Shown here in pieces: positions 43,819-52,356 of a DNA stretch of 64,000 nt. Within the stretch, counting starts at the first letter, position 1, and every line of letters begins with the position of its first letter. The stretch is from NCBI GenBank assembly GCA_034429975.1, contig DAOUFM010000050.1, positions 1-64,000 of the forward strand. Direction: 5' to 3'. The notes beneath the pieces are model-generated. The model was not told the DNA's origin and ran no database searches. It saw nothing but the letters and a program-made list of their open reading frames with translations. This stretch comes from UBA6170 sp034429975. GTDB lineage: Bacteria; Chloroflexota; Anaerolineae; Anaerolineales; Anaerolineaceae. A program made the translations under genes and the position numbers.

Positions 43819-43924
43819 TTTATTCTCCAAGAGTTGAAAGTTTTGCGATAATTATAGTCTAGTATTGATTTGTAAGTTCTTTAAGTATAATGAAATTTAT
43901 CCTGATAAGAGGATATCGCAGATT

Positions 43925-43953
43925 TTTCCATAACAAAATTGGTAAATTATAAT
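43925..43953 (+). promoter_or_regulatory. Promoter giving a nearly leaderless mRNA
   Basis: TTTCCA (43,925-43,930) and TATAAT (43,948-43,953) are 17 bases apart. The ATG at 43,965 lies 11 bases past the -10 box, so the leader would be about 5 bases, and no ribosome binding site is present. Confidence 0.6.
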
Positions 43954-43964
43954 TAACGTAATAC

Positions 43965-45467
43965 ATGAAAACAGCAATTGTTCAATTAGATAAATTTGAT
44001 AATGTAATCTCAATACAAGAAAAATTGGTCTGGAGTAAAACTCAGCGAATTTTATTGGTTTGGCCAAATAAAGGAACAATTCAATTAAAACCTTTAGAAA
44101 TTATCTTGATTCTTCGATATGCAGAAGATTTAGGAGCCCAGGTTGCGGTGGTATGTGATGATTTAGTGCTCATTAAACAAATGAAGGAATTGGGAATATC
44201 GGTCTTTTCAAGTATTCCTGAATCTCAAAAAAAGCCCTGGAGAAAACCAAAAATTAAAAAACGATCAAAGTTCCAGAGTGCGCATAAAATAGAAGATTTG
44301 TCAGATTATTTAAATTTACAAAAATCCCAAAGAAAAAGCGAATTGCCTAAAGGGTTACGCTGGTTCTTGTTCTCTATAGGGATCGTTTCAGTTTTTCTGG
44401 TCGTTTTACTTTTTATTCCCAGTGCTGAGGTTATTGTTTATCCGAAAACTCAAAATCAGCATATGAATTTTAATTTTCAAGCTGAACCGATGATTAAGGT
44501 CACTGATAATTTAGGTTCCATTCCAGTGCATCTTTATAAAACTGTTATTGAGCAACAACTGGAAGGAGAGAGCACTGGAATTATCAGAATTCCTGATAAG
44601 TCTGCTACCGGCGAAGTCGTTTTTCAAAATTTATCCGACAAAATGATCGAAATCCCAAAAGGAACAATCGTCCAAACTTTGGACACTCCTCCGATAATTT
44701 TTCAAACCACAAAAAAAGTGGAGCTAGAACCGGGAGTTACCTCTCAGGTTAGCGTTCCAATCGAATGCTTACTTGGAGGATCGATTGGTAACATTCCTGA
44801 AGGAAAAATTGTCTCAATTGAAAATAACTTTGGGGGTAATTTAACTGTTATTAACAATAAACCCACTGTTGGTGGAATTGACATCAAGACTTTTTCTCCC
44901 AGTGAAACAGATTACAAAAATTTAAGACAGAAATTATTAGATAATTTGAAAGAAATAGCAATAGAAGAAATTCAACAATATAATTCTCAAGCAGTTTTAA
45001 TTCCGATTGAAGGGATTAAAATCATTGAAATACAGGATGAAGAAAAAACTCCGGAAATCGGTAGCCCTGGTGAGCGGTTTGTCTTAAGAATGAAAGTTGA
45101 AATTTCAGCCTGGATAATATCTCAAGATGACATTGAAAATTCAATCAATCTGAGAATGGATAGAATAATTCCAGATAATTTTTCCGCTGATTACAATTCG
45201 ATTACATTTTCAATTGATAATAATTCAATTGTTTTTCAAGATAATTCACTGAAATGGGACTGTTATGCCACCCGGGAGATCCATCCGAACGTAAATAAAA
45301 ACACAATTATTCAAAGTATACTAGGGAAAAAAATGGATACTGCACTCGAAATTCTCAACCAACAAGTGCCGCAAAGTAAAGAAAGTTGGGTTGAAATAAA
45401 ACCAAAATTTTGGAAGATGATCCCATTCCTGCCATTTCAAATAAATTTGATTGTTGATAACGCATGA
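43965..45467 (+). CDS. Membrane protein with baseplate-J-like extracytoplasmic domain
   Basis: A 500-residue protein. The first 120 residues are cytoplasmic. One transmembrane helix lies near 130-150 (FLFSIGIVSVFLVVLLFIP), followed by a large beta-rich domain that carries the repeats seen in baseplate J/gp47-like proteins (KSATGEVVFQNLSDKMIEIP, VPIECLLGGSIGNIPEG). No phage genes are around, so the name reflects domain resemblance, not a phage. The following gene ruvX starts at the overlapping ATGA, so it heads an operon with ruvX, mltG and ppgK. A function in the cell envelope is inferred from topology. Confidence 0.75.
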   Translation: MKTAIVQLDKFDNVISIQEKLVWSKTQRILLVWPNKGTIQLKPLEIILILRYAEDLGAQVAVVCDDLVLIKQMKELGISVFSSIPESQKKPWRKPKIKKRSKFQSAHKIEDLSDYLNLQKSQRKSELPKGLRWFLFSIGIVSVFLVVLLFIPSAEVIVYPKTQNQHMNFNFQAEPMIKVTDNLGSIPVHLYKTVIEQQLEGESTGIIRIPDKSATGEVVFQNLSDKMIEIPKGTIVQTLDTPPIIFQTTKKVELEPGVTSQVSVPIECLLGGSIGNIPEGKIVSIENNFGGNLTVINNKPTVGGIDIKTFSPSETDYKNLRQKLLDNLKEIAIEEIQQYNSQAVLIPIEGIKIIEIQDEEKTPEIGSPGERFVLRMKVEISAWIISQDDIENSINLRMDRIIPDNFSADYNSITFSIDNNSIVFQDNSLKWDCYATREIHPNVNKNTIIQSILGKKMDTALEILNQQVPQSKESWVEIKPKFWKMIPFLPFQINLIVDNA

Positions 45468-45925
45468 AAAGAGTCCTTGCTATTGATCCTGGTGATCAAA
45501 GAATTGGAATTGCAATTAGTGACCTAACCAGAACGATTGCTAATCCTTTTGGGATTATTAATCATATTCAAAGAGAAAAGGATGCGGAAGAAATTCTGCG
45601 GGTTTCACTGGAAAATAATGTTGATACCATTGTAATTGGACAAGCTTTATTTTCTGATGGAACTCCCAACCCTTCTGGAAGAAAAGCAGCCCGGCTTGCC
45701 GCTGCTCTGAATCAGATTACAAACATTCCAGTTATCCTGTGGGATGAATTCGAAAGTACTCAATTAGCGAGAAAAACCAGGAAAGAAATGGGTGTCGGGA
45801 AGAAAAAATTACGATCACACATGGATGACCTGGCTGCAACAATCATTTTGCAAAGTTTTTTGGATTCTCAAAATAATGATTTACACATTTCCGACTCACA
45901 AAAGGGAAGAGAGCATGAAGAATAA
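45464..45925 (+). CDS. ruvX: Holliday-junction resolvase-like protein RuvX (YqgF)
   Basis: A 153-residue RNase-H-fold protein required for 16S rRNA 5'-end processing in E. coli and also linked to Holliday-junction work. The first strand RVLAIDPGDQRIGIAISD gives the catalytic aspartate; VIGQALFSDGTPNPSG and the late HMDDLAATIILQ block complete the family pattern. The start overlaps the preceding stop by 4 bases (ATGA) and its stop overlaps the next gene by 11 bases. Both indicate coupled translation. Confidence 0.93.
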   Translation: MKRVLAIDPGDQRIGIAISDLTRTIANPFGIINHIQREKDAEEILRVSLENNVDTIVIGQALFSDGTPNPSGRKAARLAAALNQITNIPVILWDEFESTQLARKTRKEMGVGKKKLRSHMDDLAATIILQSFLDSQNNDLHISDSQKGREHEE

Positions 45926-47054
45926 GAGAAATAAATTACAGAGCTGTCTGGGGATTTTATTCATTTTTTTTTCTTTAAGCTTGTTGATTGGTTTATTTTG
46001 GTTATTTCAATGGGTTAGAACGGATGTAAGAATCAATTATGGACAACCGGCAACGAACTTGAATCTATATAAAAAAATAATTCTTTCGACTAAATTGTAT
46101 TTCTCCGGAAATGAACTTCTATTTGACCACAATGATTTACCAGAAGGTTATTATTTTGAGATTCTTCCTGGCGAGTCAGTCGGACAAATTTCTTATCGTC
46201 TAAAAATGAATCATTTAATCAATGATGCACAACTATTCAATGATTATCTGGTATACCGGGGGTTTGACCGTAAGGTTCAATCTGGTTATTTTCTGATCGA
46301 ACCTGAAATGACCGGCATCGAAATTGCAGAAAAAATAATCAATCCTATTCCAGATAAAGTGAGAATGGTTATTCTTCCGGGATGGAGACTGGAAGAAATC
46401 GCTGCCATTTTACCAAGATCAGGATTAGATATCAACTCTGAAGAATTTACTTACACCGCCAGTAACCCGTCTGGTGAATGGTTACCAGCGAATTTTCAGG
46501 GATTAAACTCACTGGAAGGATTTCTCTTTCCGGGAGAATATGTTCTCAATCGTAATATTTCAACCGAAGAGTTTCTGTTAACCTTGGTGAATGAATTTAG
46601 TAAAAATGTTACCGGTGATATACTCCAGTCTTTTTATGAACAGGGTTTATCAGTTCAACAGGCTATTATCCTGGCATCATTGGTTGAGCGTGAAGCTGTA
46701 AATACTGCGGAAATGCCATTGATTGCATCGGTATTTTTAAATCGGTATTCAATCGGGATGAAACTGGATAGTGATCCCACGGTCCAATATGCTGTAGGCT
46801 ACAATGTTAATCAAGCTACCTGGTGGACTAATCCTTTAAGCCGTGCGGATTTGCAGACTGATTCACCTTTCAACACTTATTTATACACGGGCTTACCTCC
46901 TCACCCAATCTGTAACCCCAGCCTAAACGCAATCAAAGGAGTTGCTTTTCCTGAAGAAACGTCGTATTTTTATTTTCGAGCCAAGTGTGATGGATCAGGA
47001 AATCACAATTTTTCTGAAACTTATGAGGAACACCTGAATAAAGCGTGTCCGTAA
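45915..47054 (+). CDS. mltG: Endolytic murein transglycosylase MltG
   Basis: MltG cuts nascent peptidoglycan strands at the membrane. The 379-residue protein has an N-terminal transmembrane helix (about residues 10-32), a LysM-like part, and the YceG domain with the catalytic glutamate in ASLVEREAV, followed by DSDPTVQYA, YTGLPPHPICNPSL and YFYFRAKCDGSGNHNFSETY. The ATG at 45,915 is used because the transmembrane segment begins there. It overlaps ruvX by 11 bases, so the two are translationally coupled, and it precedes ppgK by 9 bases. Its presence supports a peptidoglycan-containing wall. Confidence 0.93.
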   Translation: MKNKRNKLQSCLGILFIFFSLSLLIGLFWLFQWVRTDVRINYGQPATNLNLYKKIILSTKLYFSGNELLFDHNDLPEGYYFEILPGESVGQISYRLKMNHLINDAQLFNDYLVYRGFDRKVQSGYFLIEPEMTGIEIAEKIINPIPDKVRMVILPGWRLEEIAAILPRSGLDINSEEFTYTASNPSGEWLPANFQGLNSLEGFLFPGEYVLNRNISTEEFLLTLVNEFSKNVTGDILQSFYEQGLSVQQAIILASLVEREAVNTAEMPLIASVFLNRYSIGMKLDSDPTVQYAVGYNVNQATWWTNPLSRADLQTDSPFNTYLYTGLPPHPICNPSLNAIKGVAFPEETSYFYFRAKCDGSGNHNFSETYEEHLNKACP

Positions 47055-47063
47055 GGAATAGTT

Positions 47064-47810
47064 ATGGAAATTTTAGGATTAGATATTGGTGGCTCCGGGA
47101 TAAAAGGAGCTTTGGTGGATACAGATACCGGTAACCTGCTAACGGAAAGGCATCGAATTAATACACCGGAAGGAGCTGAACCGGAAGATGTTGCTCAAAC
47201 TGTCAATCAAATTTGTCAGTTTTTTGAGTACATTGGTCCGGTTGGGGTTGGTTTTCCTGCGATCGTTCAACATGGGATTGTCCTATCAACTGCTAATATT
47301 TCAAAAAACTGGATGGGTTTGAATATTAATGCTCTTTTATCCCAAAGGACGGGTAACCCAATTTTCAGTGTAAACGATGCTGATGCTGCCGGGATTGCTG
47401 AGATGACTTTTGGAGTAGGTCAGGAATATCAAAAGGGGGTTGTTATTTTATTGACTATTGGAACAGGAATTGGTTCTGCTATTTTTTCTGATGGTGTTTT
47501 GGTGCCAAACACTGAATTTGGTCATTTAAAAATCAGGGGGAAGGATGCTGAACATCGGGCTTCAGATGCCATGAGACAATCAGAAGATCTATCCTGGAAA
47601 AAATGGGGACGGCGGTTCGATGAATTTTTATTAGAACTCGAAAAATTATTTTCACCGGATTTGTTTGTTCTGGGTGGTGGCATCAGTAAAAAATTTGAAA
47701 AGTTTTCTAAATATTTTTCTGTTCAAACCAGAACAATACCCGCTTATTTATTGAATCAAGCGGGCATTGTTGGGGCAGCGTTATTTGCCTCTAATCAAAC
47801 AAAAAACTAG
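47064..47810 (+). CDS. ppgK: ROK-family polyphosphate glucokinase
   Basis: A 248-residue ROK kinase. It opens with the phosphate-binding LGLDIGGSGIKGALV; ILLTIGTGIGSAIFSDGVL (about residues 127-145) holds the second loop, and VLGGGISKKF the third. The short size and the overall pattern are those of PpgK enzymes, which phosphorylate glucose with polyphosphate (and sometimes ATP) as donor. The typical ROK zinc-binding Cys cluster is missing, as in PpgK. It closes the operon with the baseplate-J-like gene, ruvX and mltG. It would feed glucose 6-phosphate to central metabolism or glycogen synthesis. Confidence 0.92.
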   Translation: MEILGLDIGGSGIKGALVDTDTGNLLTERHRINTPEGAEPEDVAQTVNQICQFFEYIGPVGVGFPAIVQHGIVLSTANISKNWMGLNINALLSQRTGNPIFSVNDADAAGIAEMTFGVGQEYQKGVVILLTIGTGIGSAIFSDGVLVPNTEFGHLKIRGKDAEHRASDAMRQSEDLSWKKWGRRFDEFLLELEKLFSPDLFVLGGGISKKFEKFSKYFSVQTRTIPAYLLNQAGIVGAALFASNQTKN

Positions 47811-49240
47811 GATAAAATTCCGCCTTCTGTGAATTTTCGTAAATCACTAAAAATGTGATTGATATCCGCTTCTAAAAGAGGCTGATTGGTATTTTTATTT
47901 ATCAGTAAACCCGATTTTACCTTTTCCAATGCCAGCTCACGGATAGAGATATTTTTAGCATTCGATTCTTTCACCAATTCAGCGCCAACCTGATATCCGA
48001 TTAAAGGGTTCAATGCCGTCACCAGAATAGAATTCTTTTCCAACCAACCCTGCGCTTTTTCAACATTAGCCTTGATTCCAATGACACATTTGGTCGTAAA
48101 AGCAGAAATACTCCCGATCATGACCTGCATCATTTCAAATAAATTGTGGGCAATAATGGGCATCATCACATTTAATTCAAGTTGACCGGCCTGAGCCGCC
48201 AGGCTAACTGTTGTATCATTGCCAATAACATGATACATCGCCATATTCAACATTTCTGCTAAAACGGGGTTGACCTTACCGGGCATGATGCTTGAACCTG
48301 GTTGAACGGCGGGTAAACGAATCTCATCCAATCCTGTTGCTGGGCCTGAAGATAATAATCTGAAATCGTTGGCGATCCGGGTTAAAGTTAATGCCAATGT
48401 GCGCAAGGAGGACGAAAAATCGACCATATCCGCCATTGATTGCATGGATTCGAATAAATTATCAGAAGTGGTAAGTTCGAGCCCGGTAATTCGTTTTAAT
48501 TCAGCTACCATACGTGCATGATATTCATGATGTGCATTTAAACCTGATCCTGTCGCTGTTCCGCCAATGCCTAAACGCCGAAGCCCTTGAGCGGAGCGTA
48601 AAATTCTTTCCCTGTCTCGATCAACCGCTCGGGCATAGGCACCGAATTCTTGACCTAAACGAACCGGGACGGCATCTTGCAGATGAGTTCTTCCTGATTT
48701 GACGATTCCGTCAAGTTCCAGAGACTTTGTTTGAAGCGCATTGACTAATGCCTGAATTGTATTAAGAAGTTCTTCTAACCTCCACAAGCACCCTAAGCGA
48801 ATAGCGGTTGGGATCGTATCATTGGTAGATTGACCCATATTAACATGATCATTGGGGTTAATTAAATATTGGCCTAAACTTCCTCCAAGCAATTCGGTTG
48901 CCCGGTTTGCAATCACCTCATTGGTGTTCATGTTGTGGCTTGTTCCTGCTCCAGCCTGAAATGGATCAACCACAAATTCCTTGTTCCATTTCCCACTCAT
49001 AACTTCATTCCCGGACTGGATGATCGCATTTGAAAATTCACTTGACAACAGACCCAGATCCAGGTGAACTTTGGCGGCTGCTGTTTTTATGGCTGCCATT
49101 GACCAAATAAAAGCCGAATAAGGTTTCATGCCTGAAATTGGGAAGTTGTTTACCGCTCTCTGCGTCTGAACCCCATAATAGGCTGTTTTTGGCACCTGCA
49201 ATGGACCTAAAGAATCTTTTTCAGTTCTGAATTCTTCCAT
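47807..49240 (-). CDS. aspA: Aspartate ammonia-lyase (fumarase/aspartase superfamily)
   Basis: A 477-residue homotetrameric lyase. Key motifs are RTHLQDAVPVRLGQEF (about residues 188-203), the mobile signature GSSIMPGKVNP (about 316-326) and NDHVNMGQSTNDTIP. The sequence around these motifs is closer to aspartase (HLQDAVP, AQAGQLELNVMMP) than to class II fumarase, so aspartate to fumarate plus ammonia is the best call. A fumarase role cannot be excluded by eye. Its stop codon shares the CTAG tetranucleotide with that of ppgK on the other strand. It is the only gene of its transcript. Confidence 0.9.
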   Translation of the reverse strand: MEEFRTEKDSLGPLQVPKTAYYGVQTQRAVNNFPISGMKPYSAFIWSMAAIKTAAAKVHLDLGLLSSEFSNAIIQSGNEVMSGKWNKEFVVDPFQAGAGTSHNMNTNEVIANRATELLGGSLGQYLINPNDHVNMGQSTNDTIPTAIRLGCLWRLEELLNTIQALVNALQTKSLELDGIVKSGRTHLQDAVPVRLGQEFGAYARAVDRDRERILRSAQGLRRLGIGGTATGSGLNAHHEYHARMVAELKRITGLELTTSDNLFESMQSMADMVDFSSSLRTLALTLTRIANDFRLLSSGPATGLDEIRLPAVQPGSSIMPGKVNPVLAEMLNMAMYHVIGNDTTVSLAAQAGQLELNVMMPIIAHNLFEMMQVMIGSISAFTTKCVIGIKANVEKAQGWLEKNSILVTALNPLIGYQVGAELVKESNAKNISIRELALEKVKSGLLINKNTNQPLLEADINHIFSDLRKFTEGGILS

Positions 49241-49263
49241 TTTCCTGTCCTTTTCTGCGATAA

Positions 49264-49295
49264 TAAAAAAAGAGGAAGTCAGCCGACTTCCTCTT
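49264..49295 (-). terminator. Terminator after the ferredoxin gene
   Basis: AAGAGGAAGTC (49,270-49,280) and GACTTCCTCTT (49,285-49,295) form a perfect 11-pair stem with a 4-base loop, followed on the minus strand by a T run. It separates the ferredoxin gene from aspA. Confidence 0.92.
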
Positions 49296-49312
49296 CAAGG
49301 TGTAATAATTGG

Positions 49313-49723
49313 TTATAAAGCAGTGCTATACCCGGGACCATCGGTAAAGTATTTGGCATTTACCTCAATGTCCGGCATCAAATCAACTTCTTCGCCTGCT
49401 TCAAGCGTTTTTGTTCCTTCAAGATGAACATCATCACCATTGTGATCGGTTCCATCGTAAACTTCAGCAAAACCAGGAGTTCCAACCGGCATGGACTGTC
49501 TTTCTCCACCTTTTGCAACGTAAGGATTAGGAATCTCATCTTCCGGGAAAATTGCTTCGAATGGGCATTCCGGAACACAGGCGCCACAATCAATGCAGGT
49601 ATCTGGATCGATATAGAACAATGGGTACTCGTCTACAGGTTGTCCTGGAACAATACACTCTACCGGGCAAACAGTTGCGCAACTGCCGTCACGAAGACAT
49701 AAACTTGTTATTACATGGGTCAT
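49313..49723 (-). CDS. Ferredoxin with two cluster-binding motifs
   Basis: A 136-residue small electron carrier. The N-terminal 60 residues hold the cysteine sets CLRDGSCATVCPVEC and CIDCGACVPECP, typical for FdxA-like ferredoxins carrying two Fe-S clusters. The C-terminal 75 residues are acidic and unusual in length; they contain no further cysteine. It is monocistronic, with the strong AGGAGG site before the ATG and a clear terminator behind. Its redox partners are not indicated by neighbours. Confidence 0.9.
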   Translation of the reverse strand: MTHVITSLCLRDGSCATVCPVECIVPGQPVDEYPLFYIDPDTCIDCGACVPECPFEAIFPEDEIPNPYVAKGGERQSMPVGTPGFAEVYDGTDHNGDDVHLEGTKTLEAGEEVDLMPDIEVNAKYFTDGPGYSTAL

Positions 49724-49842
49724 TAGATCCTCCTAAACTAACTCTAATTTTTTTAATTCGGTAAATTATTAGCGATTGGAAATCACATTACTAATTAGTT
49801 TTGATAAATATGATAATATTTGGCAGGTCTTTTACATGATCC

Positions 49843-49870
49843 ATTTTATTCAGCAACGTTATTTTGTCAA
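49843..49870 (-). promoter_or_regulatory. Promoter of the ferredoxin gene
   Basis: Minus-strand TTGACA (49,865-49,870) and TAAAAT (49,843-49,848), 16 bases apart. The predicted leader of about 110 bases is long for so small a gene, but no hairpin stands out in it. Confidence 0.6.
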
Positions 49871-49890
49871 GTGATGAAGATAATAAGATT

Positions 49891-50823
49891 ATGATTAATT
49901 CCAGGTTTTATTCAGTAGTTAGTTTGTTTTTTGGGATCTTGGCTGTCTCTACAGCCTCTATTTTTATCCGATTTGCTCAATCAGAAGCGCCTTCACTGGT
50001 TATAGCAACGATTCGGCTATTGGTGGCTTCTCTTTTGACTGCACCTTTAGCAATAATACAGTATAGGAACCAACTTTTTAATTTTTCAAAAAAAGAAATT
50101 GGGTTGTTAATTCTCTCGGGTTTCTTTTTGGCTATTCATTTTTCTGCCTGGATCACATCGCTTGAATTTACCAGCGTTACAAGCTCCGTGGTATTGGTAA
50201 CAACAACACCATTGTGGGTGGCTATTTTCTCACCAATCTTTCTTAAAGAAAAAAATCAATCCGGAATCTGGTATGGGTTAATCCTTTCGCTGGTTGGCAG
50301 TAGCCTGGTTGCCCTCAGCAATCAATGTGGGATTTCTGAGACCGGTTTGCTTGTCTGCCAAAGGGAAATCATGTCATTCGATAAATTTTCATTGATTGGA
50401 AATCTTTTAGCTTTACTGGGTGCGTGGATGGCTGCTGGATATTTAATGGTTGGCAGGCGAGTTAGAAGTTCAACACCATTGATATTATATATTTTTTACG
50501 TATATTTATTTTCTACAATCTTTTTATTATTTTTTACATTCGTCTCTGGCCAATCATTGTGGGGTTATTCTGAAAAAACATATCTATGGATGATCCTATT
50601 AGGGATCGTTCCCCAGTTGATAGGTCATTCCATTTTTAATTGGACTTTAGGTCATTTACCGGCTGCATTTGTTTCAATAGCTCTGATAGGAGAACCGGTT
50701 GGGACTGTCATTCTGGCTTTCTTTTTTCTTCATGAAAACCCAACAATTCTTGAACTTGGCGGAGGGGTGCTGATCCTGTCAGGAATTGTTTTAGTGTCTC
50801 TTCTAAATCAAAAAAAGGAATAA
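49891..50823 (+). CDS. EamA-family (DMT) membrane transporter
   Basis: A 310-residue membrane protein with about ten hydrophobic helices in two homologous halves, the DMT superfamily plan. Substrates in this family range from amino acids to nucleotide sugars, and nothing here decides. An LVTTTPLWVAIFSP segment in the first half and GEPVGTVILAFFFLHE in the second are typical of EamA repeats. The ATG at 49,891 is preferred; an upstream TTG at 49,864 is the alternative. No ribosome binding site is seen. It faces the ferredoxin gene divergently. Confidence 0.88.
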   Translation: MINSRFYSVVSLFFGILAVSTASIFIRFAQSEAPSLVIATIRLLVASLLTAPLAIIQYRNQLFNFSKKEIGLLILSGFFLAIHFSAWITSLEFTSVTSSVVLVTTTPLWVAIFSPIFLKEKNQSGIWYGLILSLVGSSLVALSNQCGISETGLLVCQREIMSFDKFSLIGNLLALLGAWMAAGYLMVGRRVRSSTPLILYIFYVYLFSTIFLLFFTFVSGQSLWGYSEKTYLWMILLGIVPQLIGHSIFNWTLGHLPAAFVSIALIGEPVGTVILAFFFLHENPTILELGGGVLILSGIVLVSLLNQKKE

Positions 50824-50856
50824 CGATTCTTTGTCTCCAAATAATTAAAAATGAAA

Positions 50857-52356
50857 TTACGGACTTAACAAGCGACTATATAAATAGTTTATTTCTTTAA
50901 TTTTTTGCGCCAATCCAGAATTAATTTGGGAAGATGAAACTCTCCAGCTCCAATTACCGCTTGACTGTCCTGGAAAATTCATTCTTGAATCAGAGCCTAA
51001 ACTTAGAAAATCCTGTAAAGGAGCAATTGAAATTTTTGCTACCGATGCCCAGACAGCCCGGATGAGGTCCCAGGAGATATTTTCTCCCGATCTTGATAAA
51101 TATCTTCTGCAGAAATCCTGCTCTTTAACAGGAGCATTTAAATACCACCCTAAAGCGGTGTCGTTATCGTGTGTGCCTGAATACGCAACACAGTTAACTG
51201 GATAATTATGCGGAAGAAATGGATCATCGGGATCATTGGTAAACGCAAATTGGAAAATTTTCATACCGGGTAAATTAAATTGGTCTCTGAGTTCATACAC
51301 ATCATTAGAAATTTCCCCTAAATCTTCGGCAATGATTGGTAAGCTCCCTAACTCGGAAAGGATGGTTTCAAAGAATTCAGCGCCAGGACCGGGAACCCAT
51401 TTCCCGATTTCAGCAGTCTCATTACCGGCAGGGATTTCCCAATAATTGACAAAGCCACGAAAATGATCGAGGCGAATATAATCGAATAATTTTAGGGTTG
51501 CTTTAATTCTCTTGATCCACCAGGAATATTTTTGTTTTTTATGAACATCCCAACGATAGAGAGGATTCCCCCAAAGTTGCCCGGTAGCAGAAAAATAATC
51601 TGGTGGAACACCTGCTACGACCGTTGGTTTTAGATTTTTGTCGAAGAAAAATAGTTCAGGGTTTGCCCAGGCGTCGGAGGAGTCAAATGAAATAAAAATT
51701 GGAATATCCCCAATAATTTTAATACCCAGTTGGTTAGCATATTGTTTCAAGGCTGTCCATTGAGAAAAGAAAAGATACTGGTTAAACATGTGCGCTTCTA
51801 TTAATTCTGAATGATTGTTTTTAAAACTCTCCAAAGCAGCTTTTTCTCTTTTTCTCAAGTTGTCATCCCAATTATTCCAACTGGAGCCGCCATTTACCTG
51901 CTTAATCGCCATAAAAAGACTGTAATCAACCAGCCAGTCCTTTTCCTGTTCAATAAAACTTGAAAATTGACGAGTGATTTTTTTCGGTTTATTCTTACGA
52001 TAGTTCTGATGAGCTTTCGCAAGTAGATCAAGTTTCCACGGAATAACGGCTCCAAAATCAACTTTCTCAATCGGAAATGAAGGACGATCTTTTAAATCCT
52101 CCAGCGACAATAAACCCTCGTCGATTAGCATGGTTGAATTGATCAGATAAGGGTTACCTGCAAATGCAGAGAAACATTGGTAAGGAGAATCGCCATAACC
52201 GGTAGGTCCTAATGGCAATAATTGCCATAATTCGCATCCACATTGTGCCAGGAAATTGACCCAGTTGTAGGATTCAGGGCCAATATCCCCAATCCCATCT
52301 GGACCTGGCAAACTGCTCGGGTGCAAAAGAATACCGGACATGCGATTAGATTTCAT
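50857..52356 (-). CDS. malQ: 4-alpha-glucanotransferase
   Basis: MalQ (GH77) moves alpha-1,4-glucan segments between chains. The 499-residue protein has RMSGILLHPSSLPGPDGIGD at the start, IKIIGDIPIFISFDSSDAW, YIRLDHFRGFVNYWEIP with the nucleophile aspartate, IIAEDLGEIS with the acid/base glutamate, and SGTHDNDTALGWY. The ATG at 52,356 has AGGAG ahead. The start lies inside glgC (11-base overlap), so translation is coupled. It is the last gene of the glycogen operon with glgA and glgC. Confidence 0.96.
   Translation of the reverse strand: MKSNRMSGILLHPSSLPGPDGIGDIGPESYNWVNFLAQCGCELWQLLPLGPTGYGDSPYQCFSAFAGNPYLINSTMLIDEGLLSLEDLKDRPSFPIEKVDFGAVIPWKLDLLAKAHQNYRKNKPKKITRQFSSFIEQEKDWLVDYSLFMAIKQVNGGSSWNNWDDNLRKREKAALESFKNNHSELIEAHMFNQYLFFSQWTALKQYANQLGIKIIGDIPIFISFDSSDAWANPELFFFDKNLKPTVVAGVPPDYFSATGQLWGNPLYRWDVHKKQKYSWWIKRIKATLKLFDYIRLDHFRGFVNYWEIPAGNETAEIGKWVPGPGAEFFETILSELGSLPIIAEDLGEISNDVYELRDQFNLPGMKIFQFAFTNDPDDPFLPHNYPVNCVAYSGTHDNDTALGWYLNAPVKEQDFCRRYLSRSGENISWDLIRAVWASVAKISIAPLQDFLSLGSDSRMNFPGQSSGNWSWRVSSSQINSGLAQKIKEINYLYSRLLSP

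Noticed and set aside
43965..45467. A prophage or contractile injection system, suggested by the baseplate-J-like domain
   Set aside because: No tail, sheath, tube or portal genes are near, the protein has a transmembrane helix, and it is operonic with ruvX, mltG and ppgK.
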